From NCBI RefSeq assembly GCF_026151165.2, contig NZ_CP117849.1, positions 4,030,001 to 4,094,000 on the forward strand: a stretch of DNA of 64,000 nucleotides, given 5' to 3'. The notes under the pieces are model-generated. The model had not been told where the DNA came from and made no database searches. It was given only the letters and a program-made list of their open reading frames with translations. Within the stretch, counting starts at the first letter, position 1, and each line of letters opens with the position of its first letter. Origin of the DNA: Cryobacterium sp. SO2 (GTDB taxonomy: Bacteria; Actinomycetota; Actinomycetes; Actinomycetales; Microbacteriaceae). A program made the position numbers and the translations under genes. Below, piece by piece: positions 24,721 to 33,773 of the stretch.

Positions 24721-25446
24721 TCAGAGTTGACGCAAGTAACGCTCGGGGGCATCGAGGAAACTTGCCCAATTGGTGACCAGGTCGAGGTCCCGCCAGGCCA
24801 TCTCGCGCAGCCCCCACTCACCCACCTCGAGGATCCGGGCACCGGGAAGCGCGGCGAGCAGTGGCGAGTGGGTCGACATGATCACCTGCGAACCGCCCGC
24901 GGCGAGCAGGGCTTTGAGATGGCCGAGTAGCGCCAGACAGCCCGAGAACGAGAGGGCGGACTCCGGCTCGTCGAGCACCCACAGCCCCCGGCCCCTGAAC
25001 CTGTCCACGGCGAGCTCGAGGAACGATTCCCCGTGCGAGATCTCGTGGAAGCGCGGCTCCTCCGGCCCGGACTGGCGGGGATTCTCTTCGAGATAGGTGA
25101 AGAAGCCGTGCATGGTCTCGGCGCGCAGGAAGTAACCACGCCGGGTGCTCCCCGCGGTACGCACCAGTCGCAGGTGGTCGTGCAACGGGGATTCGCTCAC
25201 CCGGGAGGAGTTGCGCGCTCCGGTGGAGCCCCCCTCCGGCGAGAGGCCCCAGGCCAGGGCGATCGCCTCGACGAGGGTGGACTTGCCGGCGCCGTTCTCG
25301 CCGACGAAGACCGTGGCGGCCCCCAGGTTCAGGCCGGTCTCGAGCAGCTGGGTGACCGGCGGCAGGGTGGCCGGCCAGCTGTTCCTGGGCAGTGGATGCT
25401 GTGGGTCCTCCTCGACCCGGCGCAGGGGCGTGCTCTCGAAAGCCAT
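24721..25446 (-). CDS. AAA family ATPase, small SMC/ABC-like
   Basis: A 241-residue ATPase with Walker A GENGAGKST (about residue 43), an SMC-type signature region, Walker B VLDEPESALS and an H-loop in MSTHSPLLAALPG. No transmembrane partner is encoded. It resembles the small AAA_21/AAA_15 ATPases of unknown role, not a transporter subunit. The ATG at 25446 is preceded by GGAGG at 9 bases; an in-frame extension upstream runs into the palindromic repeat. Stop lies 62 bases before the zinc operon promoter. Confidence 0.8.
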   Translation of the reverse strand: MAFESTPLRRVEEDPQHPLPRNSWPATLPPVTQLLETGLNLGAATVFVGENGAGKSTLVEAIALAWGLSPEGGSTGARNSSRVSESPLHDHLRLVRTAGSTRRGYFLRAETMHGFFTYLEENPRQSGPEEPRFHEISHGESFLELAVDRFRGRGLWVLDEPESALSFSGCLALLGHLKALLAAGGSQVIMSTHSPLLAALPGARILEVGEWGLREMAWRDLDLVTNWASFLDAPERYLRQL

Positions 25447-25511
25447 GCCCCCCATCCTCCCCCGCAGGCCCCCGATACGCCCGCATCCGCCCGGAACTGC
25501 CCGCAGGCAGT

Positions 25512-25574
25512 CGCCGACTTGCGCCAAATCGCCCCTTCCGCGCCGCCCAGAGGGCGTTTTGCGGCAAGTCGGCG
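25512..25574. repeat. intergenic palindrome, family A (copy 1)
   Basis: Arms of 23 bases (25512-25534 and 25552-25574) pair with three mismatches around a 17-base loop; the arm core is CGACTTGCCGCAAAACGCCC. A nearly identical arm occurs at 40000-40056. It lies between the divergent ATPase and acetyltransferase genes, so it is not a simple terminator. Confidence 0.8.
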
Positions 25575-25604
25575 AAGGGTCCGCCGCCGACATCGGGCAA
25601 TACT

Positions 25605-25644
25605 CCCCTTCAGAGGGCGCGAAGGGGGTTTTGCGGCAAGTCGC
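25605..25644. repeat. partial family A repeat next to copy 1
   Basis: A single family A half-arm, GGTTTTGCGGCAAGTCG, preceded by a CCCCTTC/GAAGGGG hairpin (25605-25611 and 25621-25627). It looks like a decayed or partial copy immediately upstream of the acetyltransferase gene. Confidence 0.65.
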
Positions 25645-25675
25645 GGAGGATGCGCCCGCCGTCTACTCTGATGCC

Positions 25676-26401
25676 ATGAGAGCACGCACCGGGAAGGGCA
25701 CCGCACCGTCCGCCGGCAGCCTGCCCAGCCCGGCCCGCTCCGGACGGATCGCCCGGGCGGGCCGGGGCAGCCGGTCCGCCCGGTTGGTGCCGTCGGCCTC
25801 TTCCCAGTCGGCTTCTTCCCAGTCGGCCCCCGCACAACCGTCCCCCGAACAGTCGGTGCCGGTGGCGATGCTGCGCCCGTGGCGCCTCGACGACGCGGCC
25901 GGCCTGCAGGCGGCCTTCACCGTGAGCGGCGACCTGGCCGCCCAATTCGGCGCTATCGAGCTGTCCACCATCGCCCGCTGCCAGAGCTTCATCGCCGACA
26001 ACCTCGCACCCGCCACGGTCTCGCGGCAGAACTTCGCGATCAGCATCGACGGCGTCGCCGTGGGCAATGTCGGGATCGGCAGCATGGAGCACCGGCACGG
26101 CACCGGCTGGGTCTACTACTGGGTCTCGGCCGAGGCCAGAGGCCGGGGCCTGGCCACGCTCGCGCTCGCGTCGATCGCGGACTGGGCCTTCACCGAGCAG
26201 GGGCTGCACCGGCTCGAGCTCGGGCACCGCACCAACAATCCCGCCTCGTGCCGGGTCGCCGCCAAGGCCGGTTTCGTCTTCGAGGGCATCGAGCGGCAGA
26301 AGCTGAAGTACGGTAGCGAGCGGTTCGACGTGGAAACCCACGCCAGGCTGCGCACGGATGCGCCTCCCCCGGTCCGCCCCCTGCCGCTTGTCACCTTCTA
26401 G
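25676..26401 (+). CDS. GNAT family N-acetyltransferase (RimJ-like)
   Basis: A 241-residue protein. The GNAT domain starts at about residue 62 (VAMLRPWRLDDAAGLQ), with acetyl-CoA-binding segment VSAEARGRGLATLALASIADWAF and the RimJ/RimL-type HRTNNPASCRVAAKAGFVFEG. It probably acetylates a protein N-terminus or small amine. The first 60 residues are low complexity with a short tandem repeat (SASSQSASSQSA) and may be poorly ordered. The start is uncertain: ATG 25676 has no clear ribosome site, and a start near the GNAT domain is possible. Sixteen bases precede the next gene. Confidence 0.78.
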   Translation: MRARTGKGTAPSAGSLPSPARSGRIARAGRGSRSARLVPSASSQSASSQSAPAQPSPEQSVPVAMLRPWRLDDAAGLQAAFTVSGDLAAQFGAIELSTIARCQSFIADNLAPATVSRQNFAISIDGVAVGNVGIGSMEHRHGTGWVYYWVSAEARGRGLATLALASIADWAFTEQGLHRLELGHRTNNPASCRVAAKAGFVFEGIERQKLKYGSERFDVETHARLRTDAPPPVRPLPLVTF

Positions 26402-26416
26402 GCCGGCCTGCCCGCC

Positions 26417-27202
26417 ATGCCCCCGCGCGCTGTCGTTCCGCCCGAGCTGATCGGCCGGCTGCGCGCGGCTGGGTGCGTCTTTGCCGAGGATGAGGCCAAG
26501 CTCCTCCTGGAGGCCGCCGACACACCGGCCGACCTGGAGCGATTGCTGGCCATGCGGATCAGCGGCCTGCCGCTTGAGCAGGTCCTCGGCTGGGCGGAGT
26601 TCTGCGGGCTGCGCATCGTGGTGCGCCCAGGAGTGTTCGTACCGCGCCGTCGCACGCGGCTCCTCGTGCAGGAGGCAGCCCGCGTGGCACACCCGAACAG
26701 TCTGGTCCTCGACGTCTGTTGTGGTTCCGGCGCCGTGGGCACCGCCCTGCTCGCCGCCGAACCATCGTTGAGACTGTTCGCCATCGACATCGATCCGGCG
26801 GCCACCGCTTGCGCTCGCCTGAATGTGAGCCCGCGGGGCGGCGAGGTGCTCACCGGCGACCTGTTCGACCCGCTCCCGGCCGAACTCCGCGGCCAGGTCG
26901 ACCTCGTTGTGGCCAACGCGCCATACGTGCCCACCGAGGCCATCGAGCGGATGCCCCCTGAGGCACGGCTGCACGAAGCCCGGGTGGCTCTGGACGGCGG
27001 CACCGACGGTCTCAAGGTGCAGAGCCGGATCGCAGCGGCGGCGCCCGAGTGGCTGGCGCCCGGCGGGCGCCTGATCGTGGAGACCAGTGCCGCCCAGTCA
27101 CCGCACACCGCGGAACTCTTCACCCGGCACGGCCTACGACCCCGGATTCGCCGGTCGGCAGCCCTGGACGCCACCGTCGTGATCGGCACGGCGCCCGCCT
27201 GA
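26417..27202 (+). CDS. PrmC/HemK-related protein-(glutamine-N5) methyltransferase
   Basis: A 261-residue SAM-dependent methyltransferase. N-terminal helical domain, then PGVFVPRRRTRLL, the SAM motif LDVCCGSGAVGTALLA (about residue 95), and the catalytic motif ANAPYVP at the NPPY position (N-A-P-Y). This variant and the PPEARLHEARVALDGG block match the PrmC-related family with unknown substrate (TIGR03704), not the housekeeping release-factor enzyme. ATG at 26417. Confidence 0.83.
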   Translation: MPPRAVVPPELIGRLRAAGCVFAEDEAKLLLEAADTPADLERLLAMRISGLPLEQVLGWAEFCGLRIVVRPGVFVPRRRTRLLVQEAARVAHPNSLVLDVCCGSGAVGTALLAAEPSLRLFAIDIDPAATACARLNVSPRGGEVLTGDLFDPLPAELRGQVDLVVANAPYVPTEAIERMPPEARLHEARVALDGGTDGLKVQSRIAAAAPEWLAPGGRLIVETSAAQSPHTAELFTRHGLRPRIRRSAALDATVVIGTAPA

Positions 27203-27256
27203 GGCGCCGGCGGCAAGAATGCCGAGCGCAGGTGGGAGCCAACCGAGTCCTCGGGG

Positions 27257-27826
27257 TCAGAGACCCGGTGTGAGGGCCGCCATGGTGCTCTGCACCAGGG
27301 CCAGAACCGTGGCCTCGTCGACCGGGTCGTAGAGCAGCTGGCCGGCCAGCCCGGCGGCGAACGCAAGCACCGCCCTGGCCAGGTTCTCGCCGTCGACCTC
27401 GGGGTGCAGTTCGCCCTCGTGCCGGGCCCGGCCGGCCAGCCGCGCCAGGTTGCCGCGCACTTCGGCATCCCAGCCCGCCAAGGAGTGGGCCACCTCTGGG
27501 TCGAACGGCGCCCGGTCCGAGACCGCGACACTGACCAGGCATGCACTGCGGCGGGCGTCGTCGAGCGGCAGAGTGGCCATGACAAGCTCCACCAGCCAGG
27601 CGCGCAGGGTAGGCCGGCCGGGGTCGACGCTCACCTGCAACGCTATGGTCGCCTGCGCGTAGGACAGCGTCGCCCGAATCAGGGCGTCCTTGGTGGGAAA
27701 GGTCTTTTGCACCGCGCCAAGCGACCAGCCCGACTCGGCGGCCACCGAGCGGAAGGTCACGGCCGGCAGCCCCCCGGCGGTGACCAGGCGAAGCGCGGCC
27801 GCCGCGAGTTCGCCCGTGCGGTCCAT
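27257..27826 (-). CDS. TetR family transcriptional repressor
   Basis: A 189-residue TetR-family regulator. DNA-binding domain in the first 55 residues, with helix-turn-helix VTFRSVAAESGWSLGAVQKTFPTKDALI; the C-terminal half is a helical ligand-binding/dimerisation domain. The ATG at 27826 is preceded by GGAGG at 5 bases; upstream in-frame sequence is not coding. It is divergent from the CPBP protease gene, with two perfect palindromes between them (27869-27905), so it probably represses both itself and that gene. Inducer unknown. Confidence 0.88.
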   Translation of the reverse strand: MDRTGELAAAALRLVTAGGLPAVTFRSVAAESGWSLGAVQKTFPTKDALIRATLSYAQATIALQVSVDPGRPTLRAWLVELVMATLPLDDARRSACLVSVAVSDRAPFDPEVAHSLAGWDAEVRGNLARLAGRARHEGELHPEVDGENLARAVLAFAAGLAGQLLYDPVDEATVLALVQSTMAALTPGL

Positions 27827-27868
27827 GGTGCCCTCCTTTTGTGGGTGTCCGTGATGCTCGACAAAACC

Positions 27869-27905
27869 AGAATACAGTCGTATTCTCTGAATACAAGCGT
27901 ATTCA
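27869..27905. promoter_or_regulatory. two adjacent TetR operators
   Basis: AGAATACAGTCGTATTCT (27869-27886) and TGAATACAAGCGTATTCA (27888-27905) are each perfect 7-base inverted repeats with 4-base spacers, sharing the core GAATAC-N4-GTATTC, centres 19 bases apart. Two binding sites for the adjacent TetR dimer are expected on the shared promoter. Confidence 0.88.
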
Positions 27906-27949
27906 CCGTGCCGTCCGTCGTCGGATGCCCGAATCTCAGGAGGAACCCC

Positions 27950-28738
27950 GTGTCCAGCCGCCCGATCACCAGCCAACATCCGATCACCGTTGTGACTCTG
28001 ACCACCGTCGCACTCATCTTGATGCTCGGGATCGGCGGCACGGTGATCTATCTGGCAGAGCTTCCGCTGGATTCGCCGGTGTCACTGGTCTATGCACCGG
28101 TCACCATTGGCCTGGTGATCTGGGCGTGCGTGACCCGGCGGTGGGGGATCCTCGGCTTCGGGCGGCCCCGGGTGCGCGGTGCCCGGGCGGCGTGGCGGCT
28201 GGTGCTGCTGCCGATGCTCGCGGTGTTCATTCTGGTGCTGGTTTCCACCAGCGGCGCGGTGGACCAGACGGCGGGGGCCTGGTTCGGAATGATCGGCTTC
28301 GTCGTGCTGGTGGCGTTCGTGGAGGAGACCCTGTTCCGGGCGGTGTTCCTCCGGCTGCTGGCCCCCACGGGGACCCGCACGGCCGTGCTCGTCTCAACCG
28401 GCGCATTCGCCCTGGCGCATGCCGTGAACCTGCTCGGCGGCCAGGACCTGCCCAGCACGCTCGCCCAGATCGGCTTTGCGGCGGCGTTCGGTCTCTTCGC
28501 GGCCTGCGCGTTCCTCCGCACCGGCAGCCTTTGGCCCGTGCTGGCCTTCCACGCCCTGTTCGACCTCGCGCAGCTCAGCAGCGTGCACCAGACGCCGCCC
28601 GCGGTGGATGCCGTCATGACCGTGATCCTGCTGGGCGGGGCGGTGTGGCTGTGGACGGGCATCCGGCGGAGTGCTGCAGCGGAGACCCGGACCGCCGACC
28701 GGAGCACACCGCTGGGAGCACTGCTGCCCGTTCGGTGA
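27950..28738 (+). CDS. CPBP family intramembrane metalloprotease
   Basis: A 262-residue polytopic protein, about 7-8 helices. CPBP/Abi motif 1 VEETLFRAVFL, motif 2 FALAHAVNLL and motif 3 FHALFDL supply the glutamates and histidines of the active site. The family includes CAAX prenyl proteases and bacteriocin-immunity proteins. The GTG at 27950 follows AGGAGG at a good spacing. Likely repressed by the divergent TetR. Substrate unknown. Confidence 0.85.
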   Translation: MSSRPITSQHPITVVTLTTVALILMLGIGGTVIYLAELPLDSPVSLVYAPVTIGLVIWACVTRRWGILGFGRPRVRGARAAWRLVLLPMLAVFILVLVSTSGAVDQTAGAWFGMIGFVVLVAFVEETLFRAVFLRLLAPTGTRTAVLVSTGAFALAHAVNLLGGQDLPSTLAQIGFAAAFGLFAACAFLRTGSLWPVLAFHALFDLAQLSSVHQTPPAVDAVMTVILLGGAVWLWTGIRRSAAAETRTADRSTPLGALLPVR

Positions 28739-28882
28739 CCCTCGTCCACCGCGTCGCCAGCGGGACCGCGTCACCCGTGACGCTTTTCACGCACCTCTCA
28801 GCGTCACTGCACTTCGTGTTGCTGGATGCGCCCGCTCTGGCTGGTGCAGTGGGCCATACGAGGTGCAGTGAACGTTCCGCGG

Positions 28883-30364
28883 CTACTCGAGGAGCAGCGC
28901 CGGCTCTTCGATAATGCTGGCCACGTCGGCCAGGAACCGGCTGGCGACGTCGCCGTCGACCACCCGGTGGTCGAAGCTGGCGCCGATGGTGGTGACGAAG
29001 CGTGGGCGCACCTCGCCGTCGACCACCCAGGGCTTCTGCTTGATGGTGCCCAGCGCCACGATGCCGGCCTCGCCGGCGTTGAGGATCGGGGTGCCGGTGT
29101 CCATACCGAAGACACCAATGTTGGTGATGGTGATGGTGCCGTTGGACATCTCGGCCGGGCTGGTCTTGCCATCGCGGGCCGTGATGGTGAGCTTCTCCAG
29201 GGCACCGGCCAGCTCGAGCAGGCTCATGTCCTGGGCTTCCTTGATGTTCGGCACGATCAGGCCGCGCGGGGTGGCCGCGGCGATGCCGAGGTTCACGTAG
29301 TGCTTGATCACGATCTCCTCGTCGGTGAAGACCGAGTTGACGGTGGGGTTGCGGCGCACGGCCCAGATCATGGCCTTGGCCATGATGAGCAGCGGCGACA
29401 CCTTGACGCCGGCGAAGTCGGTGGAGACCTTGAGCCGCTTGACGAACTCCATGGTGCGGGTGGCGTCCACGTCGACGAACAGGCTCACGTGCGGCGCCGT
29501 GAAGGCGCTGCGCACCATGGTCTGGGCGATCACCTTGCGCACCCCCTTGACGGGGATGTGCTCTTCGCGGTCGGTCGGCCACTCCGGGGTCTGGATGTTG
29601 CGGAACACGCTCGCCTGGGTGGCCTCGCGCAGCACGTCTTCGCGGGTGACGTCGCCGAACCGGCCGGTCGCCTCCACTTGGCTGAGGTCGACGCCGAGGT
29701 CCTTGGCGAGCTTGCGGATCGGCGGCTTGGTGATCACCGGGCCGGAGCGGAGAACGGGTGCCGGTGTGCCGGCGGGCTTGGCGGATGCGGCCGGTGCGGC
29801 CACGGGGCGAGCCGGCGGGGCGGTTCGGGCCGGGCCGGTCGCGGCGGTGTTGGTGCGCGGCCCTGAGGCGGCGGGGCCGCTCTGCGGCGGCGCGGTGGGC
29901 GCCGACGCGATGGCTTCATGGGCGGCGGCGGGCACGACGTGCCGGCGACGGCGGGTGGGCATCGAGGCTGCGGCGCCGCGCCCCACGAGGACGGCGGGCG
30001 ACTCCTCGGCGGGCTCCTGGGAGATGGTGCCGCCGGCGTCCTGGGCGGCGGCCGCGAGGTCGTCGTCTGCCGGGGCCGCGGCATCCGGTGCGGGCGCGTC
30101 GGCGTCGTCATCGATGGCGCCGGCCTCGGAGAGAATCGTGATGATGACGGTGCCCACGTCGACCGTGGTGCCGGACTCGACGAGGATCTCGCCGACCACG
30201 CCGACGTAGGGCGAGGGCAGCTCGACGAGCGACTTGGCCGTCTCAATCTCGACGAGCACCTGGTTGATCGAGATGGTGTCGCCCGGGGCGACCTTCCACT
30301 CGACGATTTCGGCCTCGGTCAGGCCCTCGCCCACGTCGGGGAGGGTGAATCGGGAGACGCTCAT
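28883..30364 (-). CDS. 2-oxo acid dehydrogenase E2, lipoyl acyltransferase
   Basis: A 493-residue E2 subunit. N-terminal lipoyl domain with the lipoylated Lys in EIETAKSLVELP, a long Ala/Pro linker (about 85-200), an E1/E3-binding domain (RKLAKDLGVDLSQVEATG), and a C-terminal acyltransferase domain with the catalytic HRVVDG motif near the end. It transfers acyl groups from E1 to CoA. Last gene of the hisC-E1alpha-E1beta-E2 unit. The branched-chain type is favoured because a separate E1 alpha/beta pair is present. Confidence 0.92.
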   Translation of the reverse strand: MSVSRFTLPDVGEGLTEAEIVEWKVAPGDTISINQVLVEIETAKSLVELPSPYVGVVGEILVESGTTVDVGTVIITILSEAGAIDDDADAPAPDAAAPADDDLAAAAQDAGGTISQEPAEESPAVLVGRGAAASMPTRRRRHVVPAAAHEAIASAPTAPPQSGPAASGPRTNTAATGPARTAPPARPVAAPAASAKPAGTPAPVLRSGPVITKPPIRKLAKDLGVDLSQVEATGRFGDVTREDVLREATQASVFRNIQTPEWPTDREEHIPVKGVRKVIAQTMVRSAFTAPHVSLFVDVDATRTMEFVKRLKVSTDFAGVKVSPLLIMAKAMIWAVRRNPTVNSVFTDEEIVIKHYVNLGIAAATPRGLIVPNIKEAQDMSLLELAGALEKLTITARDGKTSPAEMSNGTITITNIGVFGMDTGTPILNAGEAGIVALGTIKQKPWVVDGEVRPRFVTTIGASFDHRVVDGDVASRFLADVASIIEEPALLLE

Positions 30365-30390
30365 GGGGTGCCTTTCCGGCAGGGGGACGG

Positions 30391-31410
30391 TTAGTAGGCC
30401 AGGGCCCGGTCGACGGCTTCGAGCACGCGGTCGGGGCTGGGCAGGAAGTGGGTTTCCACTGCGGCGGGCGGGAATGGGGTGTCGAAGCCGGACACCCGCA
30501 GCACGGGCGCCTCGAGCGAGTAGAACGCCCGCTCGGTGACGGTCGCGGCGATCTCGGAGCCGACGCTGACGAAGCCGGCGGCCTCCTGCGCGACCACGAG
30601 CCGGCCGGTCTTGTGCACGGAGTCGAGGATCGGCCCGTAGTCGATCGGGGAAATCGAGCGCAGGTCGATGACCTCGAGGCTGATGCCCTCGGCGGCGGCG
30701 AGCTCCGCGGCCTGCAGCAGCACGCTCACCATGGCGCCGTGGCCGACGACGGTGACACTCGTGCCGGTGCGCACCACCTTGCTGGCGTGCAGCGGGATAC
30801 CGGCCGCGGTGAAGTCCACCTCGCCCTTGGGCCAGTAGCGGCTCTTCGGTTCGAAGAAGATCACCGGATCGTTCGAGGCGATGGCCTCGCGCATCATCCA
30901 GTAGGCGTCGTGCGGGTTCGACGGGCTCACCACGCGCAGACCGGGGGTGTGCGCGAAGTACGCCTCCGGGCTCTCCTGGTGGTGTTCGATCGAGCCGATG
31001 TGGCCGCCGTAAGGGATCCGCACGACGACGGGCATGGTGACGCCGCCCTCGTGCCGGTTGCGCATGCGGGCCAGTTGGCTGGTGATCTGGTCGAAGCCGG
31101 GGAAGACGAAGCCGTCGAACTGGATCTCGCAGACCGGGCGGTAGCCGCGCATGGCCAGGCCGATGGCCGTGCCGATGATGCCGGATTCGGCCAGCGGGGT
31201 GTCGAGCACCCGCTTCTCGCCGAACTCGGCGTGCAGGCCCTCCGTGACGCGGAAGACGCCGCCGAGCGGGCCGATGTCCTCGCCCATCATGAGCACCTTG
31301 GGGTCGTCGAGCATCGCCTGGCGCAGCCCCGCGTTCAGGGCCTTGGCCATCGGCAGGTTCGCGGTGGTGGGCGCCGGGGCGCTCGTGGTGGTGGTTTCCG
31401 GCGTGCTCAT
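30391..31410 (-). CDS. 2-oxo acid dehydrogenase E1 component, beta subunit
   Basis: A 339-residue E1-beta subunit: N-terminal TPP-binding fold (MGEDIGPLGGVFRVTEGL, then GYRPVCEIQF and PYGGHIGSIEHHQESPEAYFAHTPGL) and the C-terminal transketolase-like domain (LVVAQEAAGFVSVGSEIAA). It pairs with the alpha subunit encoded immediately upstream; the start shares one base with the alpha stop. Together they decarboxylate a 2-oxo acid and pass the acyl group to the lipoyl E2. Confidence 0.92.
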   Translation of the reverse strand: MSTPETTTTSAPAPTTANLPMAKALNAGLRQAMLDDPKVLMMGEDIGPLGGVFRVTEGLHAEFGEKRVLDTPLAESGIIGTAIGLAMRGYRPVCEIQFDGFVFPGFDQITSQLARMRNRHEGGVTMPVVVRIPYGGHIGSIEHHQESPEAYFAHTPGLRVVSPSNPHDAYWMMREAIASNDPVIFFEPKSRYWPKGEVDFTAAGIPLHASKVVRTGTSVTVVGHGAMVSVLLQAAELAAAEGISLEVIDLRSISPIDYGPILDSVHKTGRLVVAQEAAGFVSVGSEIAATVTERAFYSLEAPVLRVSGFDTPFPPAAVETHFLPSPDRVLEAVDRALAY

Positions 31411-32558
31411 CAGGAGTCGCTCCCGTCGAACGAGGTTTCGTAGGCGTCGAGCCAGTTCTTCTGCTCCACCACCAGCGGATGCGGTTCGGCGTAGACGTTG
31501 TCGAAGATCACGTCCCAGGTGGGCGAGGTGATCTCCAGGGCGCGGCGGCGCACATCCGCGGCGTGGTCTGCGGCTTCTTCGTCGACGGAGTCGAGGAACT
31601 CTTGCTCGACTCCGAGGCCTTCGAGGTAGCTGCGGAAGCGCACGATCGGGTCGCGGGCCACCCAGTAGGCGAGTTCTTCGGGGTCGCGGTACTTGGTGGG
31701 GTCGTCGGCGGTGGTGTGCGCGCCGACCCGGTAGGTGAGCGCCTCGATCAGCGACGGGCCGTGCCCGGCGCGGGCGTCGTCCATGGCCTTGGCGGTCACG
31801 GCGTAGCTGGCGAGCACGTCGTTGCCGTCGACCTGGATGCCGGGCATGCCGAAGCCGCCGGCGCGCAGGTAGAGCGGCGAGCGGGACTGGCGGGACACCG
31901 GCACCGAAATGGCCCAGTGGTTGTTCTGCATGAAGAACACCTGCGGGGTCTGGTAGCTGGCCGCGAAGACCAGGGCCTCGTTGGCGTCGCCCTGCGAGGA
32001 GGCGCCGTCGCCGTAATAGACGATCACGGCCTGGTCGGTCTCCGGGTTGCCGGTCGCCGTGGCGCCGTCAAGCTGCATACCCATGGCGTAGCCGGTGGCG
32101 TGCAGGGTCTGGGAGGCGAGCACCAGCGTGTAGAGGTGGAAGTTGCCGTGCTCTTCCGGCGTCCAGCCACCGAGGGTGACGCCGCGCAGCATCCGCAGGA
32201 TGTCGACCATGTCGAGCCCGCGGATCATGCCGACGACGTGCTCCCGGTAGGAGGGGAAGACGTGGTCCTGCGTCCGGGTGGCGTAGGCGGAGCCGACCTG
32301 GGCGGCCTCCTGGCCGTGGCTGGGCACCCAGAGGGCGAGCTGGCCCTGGCGCTGCAGGTTCGCCGCCTCGGTGTCGAACTTCCGCACGACGACCATGTCG
32401 CGGTAGAACTTGCGGTAGTCGGCCTCGGTGAGGCGGTCGAAGTACGGCAGGAACTCTTCCGCCGATTCGGACGGAGCGAAGGTACCGTCCGTGGCGAGGA
32501 GCTGCACGGTAGGCGAGGCGATGGTGCGCACTGGTGCGTCGTTCGAGGTCACTGGCAC
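31410..32558 (-). CDS. 2-oxo acid dehydrogenase E1 component, alpha subunit
   Basis: A 382-residue thiamine-pyrophosphate enzyme subunit. TPP motif GDGASSQGDANEALVFAASYQTPQVFFMQNN (GDG...NN), GQEAAQVGSA near residue 75 and YRVGAHTTADDPTKYR. This resembles BCKDH/pyruvate dehydrogenase E1-alpha of the alpha2beta2 class. Start is GTG 32558, or the next GTG after two residues. Only 4 bases separate it from the upstream aminotransferase gene. Branched-chain or pyruvate specificity cannot be settled. Confidence 0.92.
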   Translation of the reverse strand: MPVTSNDAPVRTIASPTVQLLATDGTFAPSESAEEFLPYFDRLTEADYRKFYRDMVVVRKFDTEAANLQRQGQLALWVPSHGQEAAQVGSAYATRTQDHVFPSYREHVVGMIRGLDMVDILRMLRGVTLGGWTPEEHGNFHLYTLVLASQTLHATGYAMGMQLDGATATGNPETDQAVIVYYGDGASSQGDANEALVFAASYQTPQVFFMQNNHWAISVPVSRQSRSPLYLRAGGFGMPGIQVDGNDVLASYAVTAKAMDDARAGHGPSLIEALTYRVGAHTTADDPTKYRDPEELAYWVARDPIVRFRSYLEGLGVEQEFLDSVDEEAADHAADVRRRALEITSPTWDVIFDNVYAEPHPLVVEQKNWLDAYETSFDGSDS

Positions 32559-32562
32559 CGTA

Positions 32563-33669
32563 CTAACCTAGCCGCCGGGCCGGATGCCCCGTTGGTAGTT
32601 CCTGAACAATCTCAGCGCCGATGCGCAGGAGCGTGGCCACAGATTCCTCCTCGCCAATTGAGACCCGGATGCCCTCCGGGTGGAAGGGCCGGACGACGAG
32701 TCCGGCATCGGTGAAACGTTCGGTGGTCGCCGCGGTCGCCTCGCCCAGCGGCAGCCAGACGAAGTTGGCCTGCGACGGCGGGATGTTCAGTCCGGCGGTG
32801 ATGAGGGAGTCGCGGATGCCGTCGCGGCGTTCCGCGATGACGCCGACTCTGGCCAGCAGCTCGGGTTCGGCGTCGAGCGAGGCCAGGGCCGCAGCGGAGG
32901 CCTGCCCGGTGACCGAGAGCGGGATCGCCGTGGCGCGAGCGGCGTCGAGGATGCCGACGGGACCCAGGGCGTAGCCGACCCGCAGCCCGGCGAGGCCGTA
33001 GGCCTTGGAGAAGGTGCGCAGCACGACGAGGTTGGGGTACCGGTCGAGCAGCGTCGGGCCGTTCACGGCGGCCGGGTCGCTGACGAATTCGGCGTAGGCC
33101 TCGTCGAGGATCACGAGCAGGTCGGTGGGGACCTGCTCCATGAAGGCGGCGAATTCCTCGGCCGTGACGATCACGCCGGTGGGGTTGTTGGGGCTGCAGA
33201 CGATGACGACACGGGTGCGCGGGCTGATCCGTGCGGCCATCGCGGGCAGGTCGTGGCCGTGGTCGGCGCGGTTCGGGGTGGTGACGCTCGTGGCGCCGGA
33301 GACTGTGACCAGGCTCGGGTAGGCCTCGAAGGAGCGCCAGGAGTAGAGCACCTCGTCGCCGGGGCCCGCCGCGGCGAGGATCAGCTGGGCCAGCAGGGCC
33401 ACCGATCCGGCGCCGATGTGCACCTCGTCGGCGGACAGGCCGAACCGGGAGGCGAGGCGTTCACGGAGGGCGAGGGCGGACGCATCCGGGTACCGGTTGA
33501 ACGCCGAGACCGCGTTGACGGCGTCGACGACGCCGGGCAGCGGGTCGAACGGGTTCTCGTTGCTGGAGAGTTTGAAGGCGGACGCGCTGGCTGCCTTGCC
33601 CTGCCGGTACGCCGGCAGCGCAACGATCTCAGGGCGCAGGCGGACTGATGGCTGGTCAGAAGGGCTCAC
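32563..33669 (-). CDS. histidinol-phosphate/aromatic aminotransferase
   Basis: A 368-residue class I/II PLP enzyme of the HisC family: NENPFDPLPGVVDA near the N-terminus, CSPNNPTGVIV, PLP-bound Lys in RTFSKAYGLAGLRVGYALG, and C-terminal RVSIG. It may serve histidine biosynthesis or aromatic amino acid transamination; the absence of other his genes here favours an aromatic role, but that is only contextual. It is probably the first gene of the transcription unit that continues with the E1 and E2 genes. GTG at 33669. Confidence 0.85.
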   Translation of the reverse strand: MSPSDQPSVRLRPEIVALPAYRQGKAASASAFKLSSNENPFDPLPGVVDAVNAVSAFNRYPDASALALRERLASRFGLSADEVHIGAGSVALLAQLILAAAGPGDEVLYSWRSFEAYPSLVTVSGATSVTTPNRADHGHDLPAMAARISPRTRVVIVCSPNNPTGVIVTAEEFAAFMEQVPTDLLVILDEAYAEFVSDPAAVNGPTLLDRYPNLVVLRTFSKAYGLAGLRVGYALGPVGILDAARATAIPLSVTGQASAAALASLDAEPELLARVGVIAERRDGIRDSLITAGLNIPPSQANFVWLPLGEATAATTERFTDAGLVVRPFHPEGIRVSIGEEESVATLLRIGAEIVQELPTGHPARRLG

Positions 33670-33773
33670 TCCGCGAGTCTACGCCGCGACATATTCGAGA
33701 TGCCGCATGCTCTTCGGGTATATGCCGCGCCGGAAACCCCCAGCGTCGGCACCCCGGATGCCATAGTGGACGC

